This document shows, piece after piece, positions 52,806 through 62,964 of a DNA stretch of 64,000 nt. The first letter of the stretch is position 1; every line of letters begins with the position of its first letter. A program made the translations under genes and the position numbers. The notes beneath the pieces are model-generated. The model was given only the letters and a program-made list of their open reading frames with translations, made no database searches and had not been told where the DNA came from. Where the stretch lies: NCBI RefSeq assembly GCF_040362765.1, contig NZ_BAABWK010000002.1, forward strand, positions 868,001-932,000. Direction: 5' to 3'. Origin of the DNA: Pyruvatibacter sp. HU-CL02332. GTDB lineage: Bacteria; Pseudomonadota; Alphaproteobacteria; CGMCC-115125.

Positions 52806-53813
52806 ATGGCCATTCCTGCTCACATCCGTGACAATCTGCGGATGCCGGTTATCGGCTCGCCGCTGTTTATCGTGTCCGGTCCTGAACTCGTTATTGCTCA
52901 GTGCAAGGCGGGCATCATCGGCTCGTTCCCGGCGCTCAATGCACGGCCTGAGCATGTGCTGGAAGAGTGGATCGTCCGTATCAAGACGGAACTGGCCGAG
53001 TATCAGGCTGCCAATCCGGACAAGAAGGTTGCACCGTTTGCGGTGAACCAGATCTGCCATGCATCTAATGATCGTCTGCAGCACGACATGGATGTGTGCG
53101 TGAAGCACGAAGTGCCGATCATCATCACCTCCCTGCGTCCACCGGCATTTGTTGTGGAAGCGGCGCATTCCTATGGCGGCGTGGTCTATCATGACGTCAT
53201 CAATGTGAAGCACGCCAAGAAGGCCGCAGAAGAAGGCGTCGACGGTCTGATCCTTGTCTGCTCCGGCGCTGGCGGCCATGCAGGCTCCCTGTCACCTTTC
53301 GCACTTGTACGCGAAGTGAAGGAATGGTTTGACGGCACGGTCATTCTGTCCGGTGCAATTGCCGATGGGTCATCCATCGCCAGCTCGCTGGCACTGGGTG
53401 CCGACTTTGCCTATATCGGCACACGCTTCATCGCCACGGAAGAAGCCAATGCCGACCCGGGCTACAAAGAGTCGCTGATCAAGCATGCCGCCAACGACAT
53501 CGTGTATTCCAACCTCTTCACTGGCGTCCACGGCAACTATCTGGCGCCGTCCATCGAGGATGCGGGTCTTGATCCGCACAATCTTCCTGAGGCGGACAAG
53601 TCCAAGATGAATTTCGGCTCCGGTGGCAATACCAAGCAGAAAGCCTGGAAAGACATCTGGGGCTCAGGCCAGGGCATCGGCAGCATTTCAGATGCACCGC
53701 CCGTTGCCGAGCTGGTGGACCGCCTTGAAGAGCAGTACCGCGCGGCCCTTGATGATCTCAGCGGGCGTACACTCCTGTCCGAACCCGCTGCCAAAGCATC
53801 CGCCGCTGAATAA
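52806..53813 (+). CDS. Nitronate monooxygenase-like flavoprotein (second type)
   Basis: A 335-residue FMN enzyme of the NMO/enoyl-reductase-like family. Features are PVIGSPLFIVSGPELVIAQCK at the N-terminus, GLILVCSGAGGHAGSLSPFALV for the active-site loop and ILSGAIADGSSIASSLALGADFAYIGTRF for FMN phosphate binding. It differs clearly from the first NMO in the window. A strong hairpin follows its stop. Confidence 0.9.
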   Translation: MAIPAHIRDNLRMPVIGSPLFIVSGPELVIAQCKAGIIGSFPALNARPEHVLEEWIVRIKTELAEYQAANPDKKVAPFAVNQICHASNDRLQHDMDVCVKHEVPIIITSLRPPAFVVEAAHSYGGVVYHDVINVKHAKKAAEEGVDGLILVCSGAGGHAGSLSPFALVREVKEWFDGTVILSGAIADGSSIASSLALGADFAYIGTRFIATEEANADPGYKESLIKHAANDIVYSNLFTGVHGNYLAPSIEDAGLDPHNLPEADKSKMNFGSGGNTKQKAWKDIWGSGQGIGSISDAPPVAELVDRLEEQYRAALDDLSGRTLLSEPAAKASAAE

Positions 53814-53838
53814 GACCGCCCATCAGCTTGAGAATATG

Positions 53839-53877
53839 ACCGGTCATGCAGCTGCCGCTGCATGGCCGGTTTCATTT
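53839..53877 (+). terminator. Convergent hairpin terminator, overlapping the end of the epimerase gene
   Basis: ACCGGTCATGCAGC (53839-53852) pairs with GCTGCATGGCCGGT (53857-53870), TGCC loop and one T-G step, followed by TTCATTTT. The minus-strand epimerase stop (53844) lies within the first arm, so the hairpin encodes its last residues and ends the + strand gene. Confidence 0.65.
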
Positions 53878-54863
53878 TGTGCTGCCGCAGTCACCTGCTC
53901 CGGCAGGCAGCCATGCCCAATCAGCGTGACACGCAGCGCTTCCTCAAGCGGTGTATGCGGCTCGCTGCCAATCACCGATTGCAGCTTGGTGTTGTCCAGC
54001 CGGTGAGGCGTTTTCCACAGATAGCTCATCTTCAACAGCTCGCGGTATGTCTCGTTGAAGACCCCCGCGACCTTGACCATGGCCCATGGCAGTTTCCTTA
54101 TGGGCGCTTCGGGCACACCAGCTGCTCTGCGTAACGCGTCGGGGAAACTCACGCCGGTGTCGCCACCTACGGTGTGGCCTTCAAAGTGGAAAGTTTCGAA
54201 GCCTGACGTCGCCACCTCTGGATTGCTCAGTAGACGGATAAAGGTTTCTGCCAGGTCTGGGAGATAGGCGAAGGCGTGCAGGGTTTTTGGATCGCCGGGA
54301 TAGGTGACGGATGAAATCGGCTTTCCGGCCTTGATCATGCCACCGCCTACCCATGAGCCCGGGGCGTTGGGGCCAAAGAAATCTCCGGCGCGCACAATGA
54401 GCGCGGGTTGGGGCGTGCGGCGCAACATATATTCCATCTCGATGCGTATGTTTCCTTTTTCCGTTGCTGGATGCTGCGGTGCATCCTCGCCCAGAACGGG
54501 AAACGCATCGTCGCCATACACGTAGACATTGCCGGGAAAGGCGATGCGGGCATTCACCGCCTCGGCTGCCTTGATCGTGTTGGCAAGCATCGGGATCGCC
54601 AGCTGCTTCCACTTCTTGTAGCCGGGCGGGTTTGCGCCATGAAAAATCACGTCGCAGCCTTTGGCGGCACGGGCGACATCCTTTGAGCGCATGGCGTCGC
54701 CCTTCACCCATTCCACAGCCAAATCGGCCATGGATCCGGCCGCTTTTTTGGGTCGCCGGTGCATCGCCCGGACATCCCACCCGGCGGCCCGAGCGGCTCT
54801 GGCCACTTCCGAACCGATGCCGCCTGTCGCACCGATGACAAGTATCCGTGGGGTCGAAGTCAT
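53844..54863 (-). CDS. NAD(P)-dependent epimerase/dehydratase-like (SDR family)
   Basis: A 339-residue extended short-chain dehydrogenase-like protein. ILVIGATGGIGSEVARAARA is the Rossmann NAD(P) site; the Tyr-x-x-x-Lys motif is not clear (NVYVYGDDAFP takes its place), so it may be an atypical or non-catalytic member. It has the C-terminal substrate region GPNAPGSWVGGGMIKAGKP. ATG 54863 has AGGAG upstream. It is divergent from a LysR gene, which could control it. Confidence 0.8.
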   Translation of the reverse strand: MTSTPRILVIGATGGIGSEVARAARAAGWDVRAMHRRPKKAAGSMADLAVEWVKGDAMRSKDVARAAKGCDVIFHGANPPGYKKWKQLAIPMLANTIKAAEAVNARIAFPGNVYVYGDDAFPVLGEDAPQHPATEKGNIRIEMEYMLRRTPQPALIVRAGDFFGPNAPGSWVGGGMIKAGKPISSVTYPGDPKTLHAFAYLPDLAETFIRLLSNPEVATSGFETFHFEGHTVGGDTGVSFPDALRRAAGVPEAPIRKLPWAMVKVAGVFNETYRELLKMSYLWKTPHRLDNTKLQSVIGSEPHTPLEEALRVTLIGHGCLPEQVTAAAQNETGHAAAAA

Positions 54864-54981
54864 GATCCTGCTCCTGAGAACGTCAAAGAAAACAGCGGGT
54901 CTTCCGCCTGCGGGACAAAGATGAGGATGTTCGATCAAAACATAAATTGACGAAATACGTGCATTCGATAAACATATTTGT

Positions 54982-55878
54982 ATGTCTAAGGAAATGATGA
55001 GTTGGGACCATTGGCGGTCCTTCCTGGCGGTTCTGGAATGCGGGTCTCTGTCCAGAGCGGCTGATCAACTCGGCCTGACCCAGCCCACCCTTGGCCGTCA
55101 CATCGAAGCGCTGGAAGCAGGTCTTGAGACCAGCCTGTTCGTGCGCTCGGTTCGCGGATTGACGCCGACAGATACGGCGCTGTCCTTGCGGCCGCATGCG
55201 CAAGCCATGCAGTCTGCTGCGTCAGCGCTGGTGCGAACTGCCAGCGCGCCAGCCGAAGCCCTGAGCGGCACCATTCGGCTGACCGTCAGCGAGTTCATGG
55301 GGGCCCATGTCATTCCCGGGATTCTTGCGCCGTTTGTTGAACAACATCCCGAGATTGCCATTGAGCTGGTGCTGTCAGACCAGACAGATGACCTATCCGC
55401 CCGCGAGGCTGACATTGCGGTTCGCATGGTTGCCCCCACCCAGGACGCCTTGGTGGGCCTGCGGCTGGGTACGGTCCGCATTGGGCTTTATGCGCACAAG
55501 ACCTACGCAGCAAAGCATGGAATCCCGCAGTCACTGGCCGATGATCCGGCCGGCCACAGGTTCATCGGGTTTGACAAACAGGCATGGGTCATGGAGCCGC
55601 TGCAAGAGGCGGGGTTCCCGATTGCCCGGGAGTTCTTTTCGCTGAGGACGGACCGCGACGCGGCCCAAGTTGCCTTGCTCAAGGCGGGGGCCGGTATCAG
55701 CGGCTGTCATATGCCCATGGGCGACAACGACCCTGATCTGGTGCCGGTGCTGCATGATGAGTTCGGGTTTGATCTTGAGATGTGGCTGGTCATGCATGAA
55801 GATTTGCGTCGGGTCACCCGCATGCGGGCGCTGTTTGACCACTTGGATCAAGGGCTTAGATCGTACCTGAAGATGTGA
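54982..55878 (+). CDS. LysR family transcriptional regulator
   Basis: A 298-residue LysR protein (FLAVLECGSLSRAADQLGLT, TQPTLGRHIEALEAGLET). It lies divergent from the epimerase gene (118 bases between) and just upstream of glutaryl-CoA dehydrogenase (95 bases), the usual location for regulators of gcdH. Inducer is unknown, though glutarate or a lysine breakdown product would fit. The intergenic AT-rich stretch (54940-54981) holds the likely promoters. Confidence 0.92.
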   Translation: MSKEMMSWDHWRSFLAVLECGSLSRAADQLGLTQPTLGRHIEALEAGLETSLFVRSVRGLTPTDTALSLRPHAQAMQSAASALVRTASAPAEALSGTIRLTVSEFMGAHVIPGILAPFVEQHPEIAIELVLSDQTDDLSAREADIAVRMVAPTQDALVGLRLGTVRIGLYAHKTYAAKHGIPQSLADDPAGHRFIGFDKQAWVMEPLQEAGFPIAREFFSLRTDRDAAQVALLKAGAGISGCHMPMGDNDPDLVPVLHDEFGFDLEMWLVMHEDLRRVTRMRALFDHLDQGLRSYLKM

Positions 55879-55973
55879 TGCTGCACGCTGCCCCGGCACT
55901 TGTTGACGTAAGGGCAAGGGGCTAGTGTCCGCACCTGTCGATTATCCGCTGCCATTAACAAGAGCCAAACACC

Positions 55974-57218
55974 ATGTCTGAAGCCGCCAAACTCTCCCCT
56001 GCTGATGCCCCGTTTGACCCGTCGCCAGAAGCATCCGCGCCGTTTTCCTGGGAAGACGCGTTCTATCTGGATGATCAGCTGACAGAAGACGAGCGCATGG
56101 TGCGCGATTCAGCCAAGGCGTACTGCCAGGACAACCTCATGACCCGGGTGCGCGACGCCAACCGGAATGAAGTTTTCCACCGCGAAATCATGACTGAAAT
56201 GGGTGAGCTGGGCCTCTTGGGCTGCACCATCCCTGAAGCGTATGGCTGTGCTGGTCTCAACTATGTGTCCTACGGGCTGGTCGCACGCGAAGTCGAGTAT
56301 GTGGACTCGGGATACCGCTCCGCCATGAGCGTGCAGTCATCACTGGTGATGCACCCGATCTACGCCTATGGCACCGAAGAGCAGCGGATGAAGTATCTGC
56401 CGAAGCTTGCGACCGGCGAATGGGTCGGCTGTTTCGGCCTGACGGAACCAGACCACGGCTCGGACCCTGCCGGCATGGTCACGCGCGCAAAGCCGGTTGA
56501 TGGCGGCTACATCCTCAACGGTGCCAAGATGTGGATTACCAATTCACCCATTGCGGACCTGGCGGTCGTCTGGGCCAAGCTCAAGGACGAAGACGGCACG
56601 GACAAGATCCGCGGCTTTGTGGTGGAACGCGACTTTGAAGGCTTTGAAACGCCGAAGATCGAAGGCAAATTTTCGCTGCGGGCATCTATCACCGGTGAGA
56701 TTGTCCTCAACGATGTTTTCGTCCCGGCTGAAAACCTGCTGCCGAATGTCGAAGGCCTGAAAGGTCCATTCGGCTGCCTGAACCGCGCGCGCTACGGCAT
56801 TGCCTGGGGCGCCATGGGAGCTGCTGAGTTCTGCTGGCATCAGGCACGGCAATACACGCTGGACCGCAAGCAGTTCGGCAAGCCACTGGCGCAGACACAG
56901 CTGATCCAGAAGAAGCTGGCTGACATGCAGACCGAAATCTCGCTGGGTCTTCAGGCCGCATTGCGCGTTGGCCGGTTGTTTGATGAAAAGCGCGCCGCCC
57001 CGCCAATGATCTCGCTCATCAAGCGCAACAATTGTGGCAAGGCGCTGGAAATCGCCCGTCACGCCCGCGACATGCACGGCGGCAATGGTGTTTCAGACGA
57101 GTACCACGTGATCCGTCATGTGATGAACCTGGAAGCAGTCAACACCTATGAGGGCACACACGATGTACATGCGCTCATTCTGGGTCGGGCGCAGACCGGT
57201 CTGCAGGCCTTTTTCTAG
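55974..57218 (+). CDS. gcdH: Glutaryl-CoA dehydrogenase
   Basis: A 414-residue acyl-CoA dehydrogenase that converts glutaryl-CoA to crotonyl-CoA plus carbon dioxide in lysine/tryptophan or benzoate breakdown. Catalytic Glu393 is in [17 protein letters not shown] and the substrate-binding Arg is in [15 protein letters not shown], both glutaryl-specific features; [14 protein letters not shown] is the FAD region. Full length. Preceded by a LysR gene on the same strand. Electron transfer goes to ETF. Confidence 0.95.
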   Translation: MSEAAKLSPADAPFDPSPEASAPFSWEDAFYLDDQLTEDERMVRDSAKAYCQDNLMTRVRDANRNEVFHREIMTEMGELGLLGCTIPEAYGCAGLNYVSYGLVAREVEYVDSGYRSAMSVQSSLVMHPIYAYGTEEQRMKYLPKLATGEWVGCFGLTEPDHGSDPAGMVTRAKPVDGGYILNGAKMWITNSPIADLAVVWAKLKDEDGTDKIRGFVVERDFEGFETPKIEGKFSLRASITGEIVLNDVFVPAENLLPNVEGLKGPFGCLNRARYGIAWGAMGAAEFCWHQARQYTLDRKQFGKPLAQTQLIQKKLADMQTEISLGLQAALRVGRLFDEKRAAPPMISLIKRNNCGKALEIARHARDMHGGNGVSDEYHVIRHVMNLEAVNTYEGTHDVHALILGRAQTGLQAFF

Positions 57219-57226
57219 GATAGAGC

Positions 57227-58240
57227 CTACGCGTCTTCGTCGTCGCGCCCTGCGCCAAGACGGTAAGCGGTCGCGAAGCTGACCAGCCATACAACCGGCA
57301 TGACAGTCCAGCCGGTTGCAGGATGGTGCGCGACATAGACTGCAAGCGGCAGGAAGACCGCGAGGGACAGCACCCAGAACCGCACAACGACTGGCGCGTG
57401 CCCGCCAAGCTTGCGTGACAGTCTTTGGTACACATGTGCGCGATGTGCGCCGAAGAAATCGCCATACAGTCGAATGCGCATCGCCCGCGTGATGGTTGCG
57501 TCAGCAATGAAGGGCGTCATCAAGATGCCCCACGCCCACAGGTTCACGTCCTGTGCAGAGGCGATGGCAACGACGCCGATTGCAAGACCTAAGAATCCAG
57601 ATGAGACATCGCCCATGAAGATTGTGGCCGGTGCCCAGTTGAACACCAAAAAGCCGGCTGAAGCAGTTGCCAACAGCAGCATGAATGCCGCGAGGCCAAG
57701 AGCGTCTGCCTGCCAGAGAAGCGTTGCCCCTGCCAAGCCGACGAAAACCGTATGGCTTGCCGCCAGGCCATCTATTCCATCCATGAAGTTTGTGAGGTTG
57801 ATCATCCAGACCAGCCCAACAACGGCCACGATGCCGCCGATCACGCCCGGCTCCCACATCTGAGCGCCAACTGGCAAGACGCTGACACCCCCGACAACAA
57901 CCACGACCGCAAGGGCAATGGCCACTTGAACGATCAGCCTCAGCGATGCGGACAACCCTTTGCGGTCATCCCAATGGCCAATCAGGGCTATCAAAGCGCC
58001 GCCACCGCCAAGCGCTGCGGCGTGCGAAGCGGGCAGATGGCCACCCCAGTAAAGAACGGCCACACACACCAATGCGGTGATGACGATCGCAATGCCTCCG
58101 CCCCGCGGTGTTGGAACCGTGTGGGAGCTGCGCTCATTTGGTATGTCCAGTTGGCGTGTCTTTGCCCACATGCAGACGAATGCCACGATGTTGAGCGACA
58201 ACGTGAAGGCGAGAAGAACGGCAAGATAGGCATGATGCAT
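57227..58240 (-). CDS. WecA/MraY-like glycosyl-1-phosphate transferase
   Basis: A 337-residue polytopic membrane enzyme with about 11 segments, moving a sugar-1-phosphate from a nucleotide sugar to undecaprenyl phosphate. Motifs are HWDDRKGL, NLTNFMDGIDGL (catalytic Asp pair), FMGDVSSGFLG and the WecA-type HRAHVYQRLSRK. It starts at ATG 58240, overlapping by one base the stop of the O-antigen ligase-like gene, so the two form an operon for a polysaccharide (O-antigen, exopolysaccharide or similar). Confidence 0.9.
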   Translation of the reverse strand: MHHAYLAVLLAFTLSLNIVAFVCMWAKTRQLDIPNERSSHTVPTPRGGGIAIVITALVCVAVLYWGGHLPASHAAALGGGGALIALIGHWDDRKGLSASLRLIVQVAIALAVVVVVGGVSVLPVGAQMWEPGVIGGIVAVVGLVWMINLTNFMDGIDGLAASHTVFVGLAGATLLWQADALGLAAFMLLLATASAGFLVFNWAPATIFMGDVSSGFLGLAIGVVAIASAQDVNLWAWGILMTPFIADATITRAMRIRLYGDFFGAHRAHVYQRLSRKLGGHAPVVVRFWVLSLAVFLPLAVYVAHHPATGWTVMPVVWLVSFATAYRLGAGRDDEDA

Positions 58241-59520
58241 CAGGATGTTCTTTCTGACGCGAAAATAAGCGCGAGCATGGCGTAGATCATCCCCAAGGAC
58301 GCAACCCACCAGTATTGCCAGATCCCATAGCTGAGATGAGCCACGGCCAGTCCGACAACCAGTCCGGCCATCAGGGTCGCGCGTGCCACCGGTTGTTCTG
58401 CATAGGCATGGACCGTCCGCGTCACGGCAAACAGGAACAGAGCGAAAATCAGGGCGCCAACACCTCCAAGTTCAAGCCAGATCTGGATCGAGGCATTGTG
58501 AGGGTGCAGGGGGAGCGCCTGAAATGCATAGGGGTGACCGGGCACCAGTTCAGCCAGATTTGCGCCTTCGCGGCCCAAAGTGCGTGCGGCTTCAATGCCG
58601 TAGCCTGCAATCGGTCGCTCGGCGATGAAACCTGCCGTGTAGTCCCAGATTGCAACCCTATGGATGATACTGATGTCCGATGAGGCAAGCGCATCATGCA
58701 AGGCTGCATATGCGGTCTGTGCAAGCCACGGAGATGTCACGACGCCAATGGCAACAAGCACAGCAAGAGCCACACCCAATCGACGGCTGTGACCGATTTT
58801 CGGTATGAGCATGATCGACGCGACAGCCAGCCCGAGAAGCAATGCCAACATCGGGGTTTGTGTGGGGACCAAGGCAACGCCTGCACACCCCACCGCAAAG
58901 ACTGCGACTGCGCCAAGACGTTGGTTGCGTTGCCATAGAATGCCGGTAACCGGCAAAACCAGAATGGCCGCAATGGACGCAATGTGGCTCAGGCGGTTGG
59001 CGAGGTACAACTCCTGAAAATAGGTCACGTCCGTCCGCCGCTCTTCCAACGGCGGAAGCCCATTCACGAAAAGCTCTCCATTGACATAGTACCGTGCGGT
59101 CCGCAGCAGCGGCATGTCGAACAATGTCTCAATGAGCAGGAGAACCAGAACCAGACAACTTGCGATCAGGGCCCAGCGCGCCGCCAGATCCTGCGTTTGC
59201 CGTGGTTGATTGAGACACAGTACAGGCAGGAGGAACGCGGCGATGATCATCGCTGCAATACGCAGCCCGTTTGATAGGGCCTCAGTTCCGGCAATCGACC
59301 ATGATGCGCTCAAAACCAGCCACGCAACAAGCGCAGCGCCAGCCCACAGCAAGGGGTTTGACGTCAGTTGAAGGCGTAATGCTGGGAGACGTGTGCCAGC
59401 GGCGGCGAGCAACAAAGCGATGGCGCACACAATCGGAGGTGCTCGCTCCACGAGGAGCAGAACGATCGCCAGCAATACGAAAACCGTTGCAAGACCTACG
59501 CCTGCAATCTTGTCTCTCAC
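58240..59520 (-). CDS. O-antigen ligase/polymerase family protein (Wzy_C)
   Basis: A 426-residue membrane protein with about 11-12 transmembrane segments, a large periplasmic loop in the middle-to-late part (ERPIAGYGIEAARTLGREG, then HPHNASIQIWLELGGVG) and the usual HNxxL-like motif (HPHNASIQIWLELG). It is either a ligase (WaaL) or a polymerase (Wzy); the sequence does not decide. Starts at GTG 59520. Operon with the WecA-like gene. No other polysaccharide genes are in this window. Confidence 0.85.
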   Translation of the reverse strand: MRDKIAGVGLATVFVLLAIVLLLVERAPPIVCAIALLLAAAGTRLPALRLQLTSNPLLWAGAALVAWLVLSASWSIAGTEALSNGLRIAAMIIAAFLLPVLCLNQPRQTQDLAARWALIASCLVLVLLLIETLFDMPLLRTARYYVNGELFVNGLPPLEERRTDVTYFQELYLANRLSHIASIAAILVLPVTGILWQRNQRLGAVAVFAVGCAGVALVPTQTPMLALLLGLAVASIMLIPKIGHSRRLGVALAVLVAIGVVTSPWLAQTAYAALHDALASSDISIIHRVAIWDYTAGFIAERPIAGYGIEAARTLGREGANLAELVPGHPYAFQALPLHPHNASIQIWLELGGVGALIFALFLFAVTRTVHAYAEQPVARATLMAGLVVGLAVAHLSYGIWQYWWVASLGMIYAMLALIFASERTS

Positions 59521-59629
59521 GTTGCTGAGCTCCCCTCACTGTGAGGCATCACGGGTCACCTAAACTGGTGATACCTGTGATTACTGGAGCGGACGCTAGT
59601 CTGCAACCGCCGCCGGAGCGACCAAGTGT

Positions 59630-61075
59630 CTAGGCCGGGTCGCGGATGACCAGCAACCGGGTTTCCGTCATGTCTTCAATGGCCCAGCGGATGCCCTCAC
59701 GACCAAGGCCTGAATCCTTTACGCCGCCATAGGGCATGTGGTCGACACGCCATGAGGGCACATCGCCGACCACGACACCGCCGACATCCAGAATGTCCCA
59801 AGCCTTCATGGCCTTGTAGAGGTCTTTCGTGAAGATGCCGGCCTGCAGCCCATACCGGCTCTCATTGACGCTTCGCAGGGCCGTTTCAAAATCACTGAAA
59901 GGAGTGAGGACTGCGACAGGCCCAAAAGCTTCCTCACGCACCACGTCGCAGTCGCCAGGCACACCTTCAAGCACAGTGGCCTGAAGCATCTTGCCGTCAA
60001 GATCACCGCCGGTCAGGACAGTCGCTCCCTTGGCCTGTGCGTCCAGCACCCAACCGTGCAATCGCTGGGCTTCTTTCTCAGAGATCATGGGTCCGATGAA
60101 AGTATCTTCGTCGTGCGGGTCGCCAGCCTTGAGCTTGCCGGCTGCAGCAATGAACCGCGCCTTGAAGTCGTCGTAGACTGCTTCATGAACCAAAACGCGC
60201 TGAACGCCGATGCAACTTTGGCCTGATTGGTAGAACGCGCCGAAAATGATGCGATCAACCGCATCATCCAGGTCGGCATCTGCATCCACGATACACGCAG
60301 CGTTGCCTCCAAGCTCGAGGACCACGGGCTTGCGGCCGGCTTTGGACTTCAGGTCCCAGCCAACGTCAGCGGACCCGGTGAAACTCAACAGTTTCAGCCG
60401 ATCATCTTCAGTAAACAGCCGCGCGCCATCGCGGCGGCAGGGAAGGATGGAAAAGGCGCCCTTGGGCAGATCTGTTTCCGCCAGCGTCTCTCCAATGATG
60501 AGTGCACCGATGGGTGTCAGGCTTGCAGGCTTGAGAACGAACGGGCAGCCGGCTGCCAGGGCGGGGGCTACTTTGTGCGCCGCAAGATTGAGAGGAAAAT
60601 TGAATGGCGAAATGAAGGAGCATGGGCCGATGGGAACCCGCTGCCACATGCCGCGATATCCTGACGCTCGCTCGGCATTGTCCAACGGCATGACTTCACC
60701 GTAAATGCGCTCAGCTTCGCCAGCTGCGATCCGGAAAGTTTCGATGAGGCGGGTTACTTCCCCACGGGCATCCTTGATCGGCTTGCCAGCTTCAATACAC
60801 AGCGCGCGCGACAGTTCCTCATGGCGTTCGGTGAACCGGCGCACGCAATGATCCAGTACTTCACGGCGCTGATAGGATTTAAGCGCCGCCATCGGTTCAG
60901 CAGCGTCAACTGATGCGGCAATGGCTTCATCAATGGCAACCTCGTCTGCCATTGCTACCCGTGTTGCCACCGCACCGGTATATTTGTCTTCGACTTCAAG
61001 ATCGGCGTTTGGCTGACGCGGCTCATTGGCCAGATAGTAGGGATATTCGCTCTTGAGTTCGTGATCCTTGGACAT
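59630..61075 (-). CDS. NAD(P)-dependent aldehyde dehydrogenase
   Basis: A 481-residue aldehyde dehydrogenase that oxidises an aldehyde to its acid. Catalytic Cys288 is in GQSCIGVQRV and the general-base Glu in VLELGGNAACIV; the substrate and cofactor stretches (PFNFPLNLAAHKVAPALAAG, SFTGSADVG) are present. It lies 59 bases downstream of the acetolactate-synthase-like gene on the same strand, so a shared pathway is likely. It resembles lactaldehyde/glyceraldehyde-3-phosphate-type groups; exact substrate unknown. Confidence 0.93.
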   Translation of the reverse strand: MSKDHELKSEYPYYLANEPRQPNADLEVEDKYTGAVATRVAMADEVAIDEAIAASVDAAEPMAALKSYQRREVLDHCVRRFTERHEELSRALCIEAGKPIKDARGEVTRLIETFRIAAGEAERIYGEVMPLDNAERASGYRGMWQRVPIGPCSFISPFNFPLNLAAHKVAPALAAGCPFVLKPASLTPIGALIIGETLAETDLPKGAFSILPCRRDGARLFTEDDRLKLLSFTGSADVGWDLKSKAGRKPVVLELGGNAACIVDADADLDDAVDRIIFGAFYQSGQSCIGVQRVLVHEAVYDDFKARFIAAAGKLKAGDPHDEDTFIGPMISEKEAQRLHGWVLDAQAKGATVLTGGDLDGKMLQATVLEGVPGDCDVVREEAFGPVAVLTPFSDFETALRSVNESRYGLQAGIFTKDLYKAMKAWDILDVGGVVVGDVPSWRVDHMPYGGVKDSGLGREGIRWAIEDMTETRLLVIRDPA

Positions 61076-61133
61076 GTCCGGCTTACTCCAGTGTCGGCAA
61101 TGGCTGCATTTGCGAGATCAGGTTCATGCTGTG

Positions 61134-62810
61134 TCAGATCGTGACGTCAATCTGGCCAAGGCGTTCCGTCAACAGCACATTCTCGCGATAGTCGATCGGG
61201 ATGACGACAAGAGACGGTCCCTCATGCGCCAGAGCCTTATCCAGTGCCTCCCTGAGATCTCGGGAATCCGGCACGTACTGCCCCTGCCAACCAAAGCTAT
61301 CTGCCAACTTCATCCAGTCGGGATTGGTGAAACTCAGATTGGTATGACGGTTGAACTCATTTTCCTGCTTCCAGGAGATCAGGCCGTAACCACCGTCCTC
61401 CCAAACCATGACAGTGATGTTTGACTTCATGCGGGATGCTGTCTCCATTTCCTGCACGTTCATCATGAAGTCGCCGTCACCCGCGATGGCAAATATCCTC
61501 CTGTCGGGGTGGACCATGTCGGCTGCAATGGCGCCAGGCAGCGGCATGCCCATTGAGCAAAAGCCATTGGGAATAAGACACGTGTTTGGTTCATGGCATT
61601 GGTAGTGGCGCGCGATCCACATTTTGTGAGCGCCCACGCCGGACAACAGAATATCGTCTTTGCCAAGCGCCTGACGGACATCCCACAGTGCTTTTTGCGG
61701 ACGGATGGACCCTTCGGTGTCATCATCACAATGCGCTTCGAGTTCTTCCTTCATGCGCGCGCGAATTTTTCGCTGCGGCTCAAGGTCAAACGACAGCTCG
61801 TCGCGGTGGCGCCAGATGCGCTCATTCAGCATCCAAAGGGAATGGGCGACATCGCCTATCAGCTCGCATTTGGGGTGATAGTTGCGATCAATTTCAGCTG
61901 GCAGGAAATCAATGTGGATGATGTCCTTCTTGCCACCCGGGTTCCACAGCTTGGGGTGGTACTCCACCATGTCGTAGCCAAGTGTGATGATGAGGTCCGC
62001 ATCATCTATGGCAAGTGAAACCACATCCCGCTGACCAAGCCCGATTGTGTAGAGGCAGTAATCCGCATCCATATCGACGGCACCCTTGCCCATGAACGTG
62101 GACATGACGCCGATACCCGTCGTCTCACACAAGGTACGCAGCTGGGAGGAGGCGCGCTTTCGGATGGCGCCGTTGCCCGCAAGGATCAACGGGCGCTTGG
62201 CGTTACGGATCATGTCGAAGGCACGATCCGTGATCTTGTCATCCGGGCCGGGACGTCTGAAACGGCGCGGCTGCATTGGCGTGCGATCTGTCTCGTGCTT
62301 GGCAATGTCTTCGGGCAATTCCACCAGCACAGCACCGGGCTTTTCTGTGCGGGCAAGCCGAACCGCCTTGCGAATGATTTCAGGTATGGCATCCGCGTGA
62401 TTGACCGAGTATGCCCATTTGGTCACCGGCTCATACATGCCCACCACATCCATGATCTGGTGGCTTTCCTTGTGTTGCCGTGCCGTGGCGCCCTGCCCCG
62501 TCAGTACCAACATGGGCGCGCGATCCATATTCGCATCGGCCACGCCCGTAATAAGATTCGTTGCTCCGGGCCCAAGGGTTCCAAGGCAGCCTGCAGGGTT
62601 TCCGGTCAGACGGCCATAGACCTCGGCCATAAACGCGGCTCCCTGCTCATGGCGCGTGAGGATGAACTGGATGGGAGACCCTTCCAACGACATCATGAAG
62701 TCCGCATTCTCTTCGCCGGGCACACCAAAAATGTGGGTAATGCCTTCCTCCTCAAGGCAGCGAACGAAGAGATCTGATGCTTTCATCTTGTCGGGAGTTG
62801 TATCTGGCAT
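61134..62810 (-). CDS. Acetolactate synthase-like thiamine diphosphate enzyme
   Basis: A 558-residue TPP-dependent enzyme of the acetolactate synthase/POX family. HIFGVPGEENADFM and ILTRHEQGAAFMAEVYGRLTG (conserved Glu), then GDGDFMMNVQEMETASR with the TPP pyrophosphate/Mg site, are all intact. Neither ilvH nor ilvC is adjacent; instead an aldehyde dehydrogenase gene follows, so a catabolic role may be better than branched-chain amino acid synthesis. Start ATG 62810 (MPDTTPDK) is taken; ATG 62786 is possible. The frame stays open further upstream, into the PAS gene, but that is not coding. Confidence 0.88.
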   Translation of the reverse strand: MPDTTPDKMKASDLFVRCLEEEGITHIFGVPGEENADFMMSLEGSPIQFILTRHEQGAAFMAEVYGRLTGNPAGCLGTLGPGATNLITGVADANMDRAPMLVLTGQGATARQHKESHQIMDVVGMYEPVTKWAYSVNHADAIPEIIRKAVRLARTEKPGAVLVELPEDIAKHETDRTPMQPRRFRRPGPDDKITDRAFDMIRNAKRPLILAGNGAIRKRASSQLRTLCETTGIGVMSTFMGKGAVDMDADYCLYTIGLGQRDVVSLAIDDADLIITLGYDMVEYHPKLWNPGGKKDIIHIDFLPAEIDRNYHPKCELIGDVAHSLWMLNERIWRHRDELSFDLEPQRKIRARMKEELEAHCDDDTEGSIRPQKALWDVRQALGKDDILLSGVGAHKMWIARHYQCHEPNTCLIPNGFCSMGMPLPGAIAADMVHPDRRIFAIAGDGDFMMNVQEMETASRMKSNITVMVWEDGGYGLISWKQENEFNRHTNLSFTNPDWMKLADSFGWQGQYVPDSRDLREALDKALAHEGPSLVVIPIDYRENVLLTERLGQIDVTI

Positions 62811-62964
62811 TTGTCTGGCTCTGCTTGCAGGCGTACGCGCAACATCGCGGGCACGCATTGTCCACAGGAATATGGTGGCAAGGGAGGCAAACATAAAGGC
62901 ACAGCTTGGTGAAGAGCTCACGGTAGCAATCGAAGACCAAGATGGGCGGTCACCTAGGCGACTG

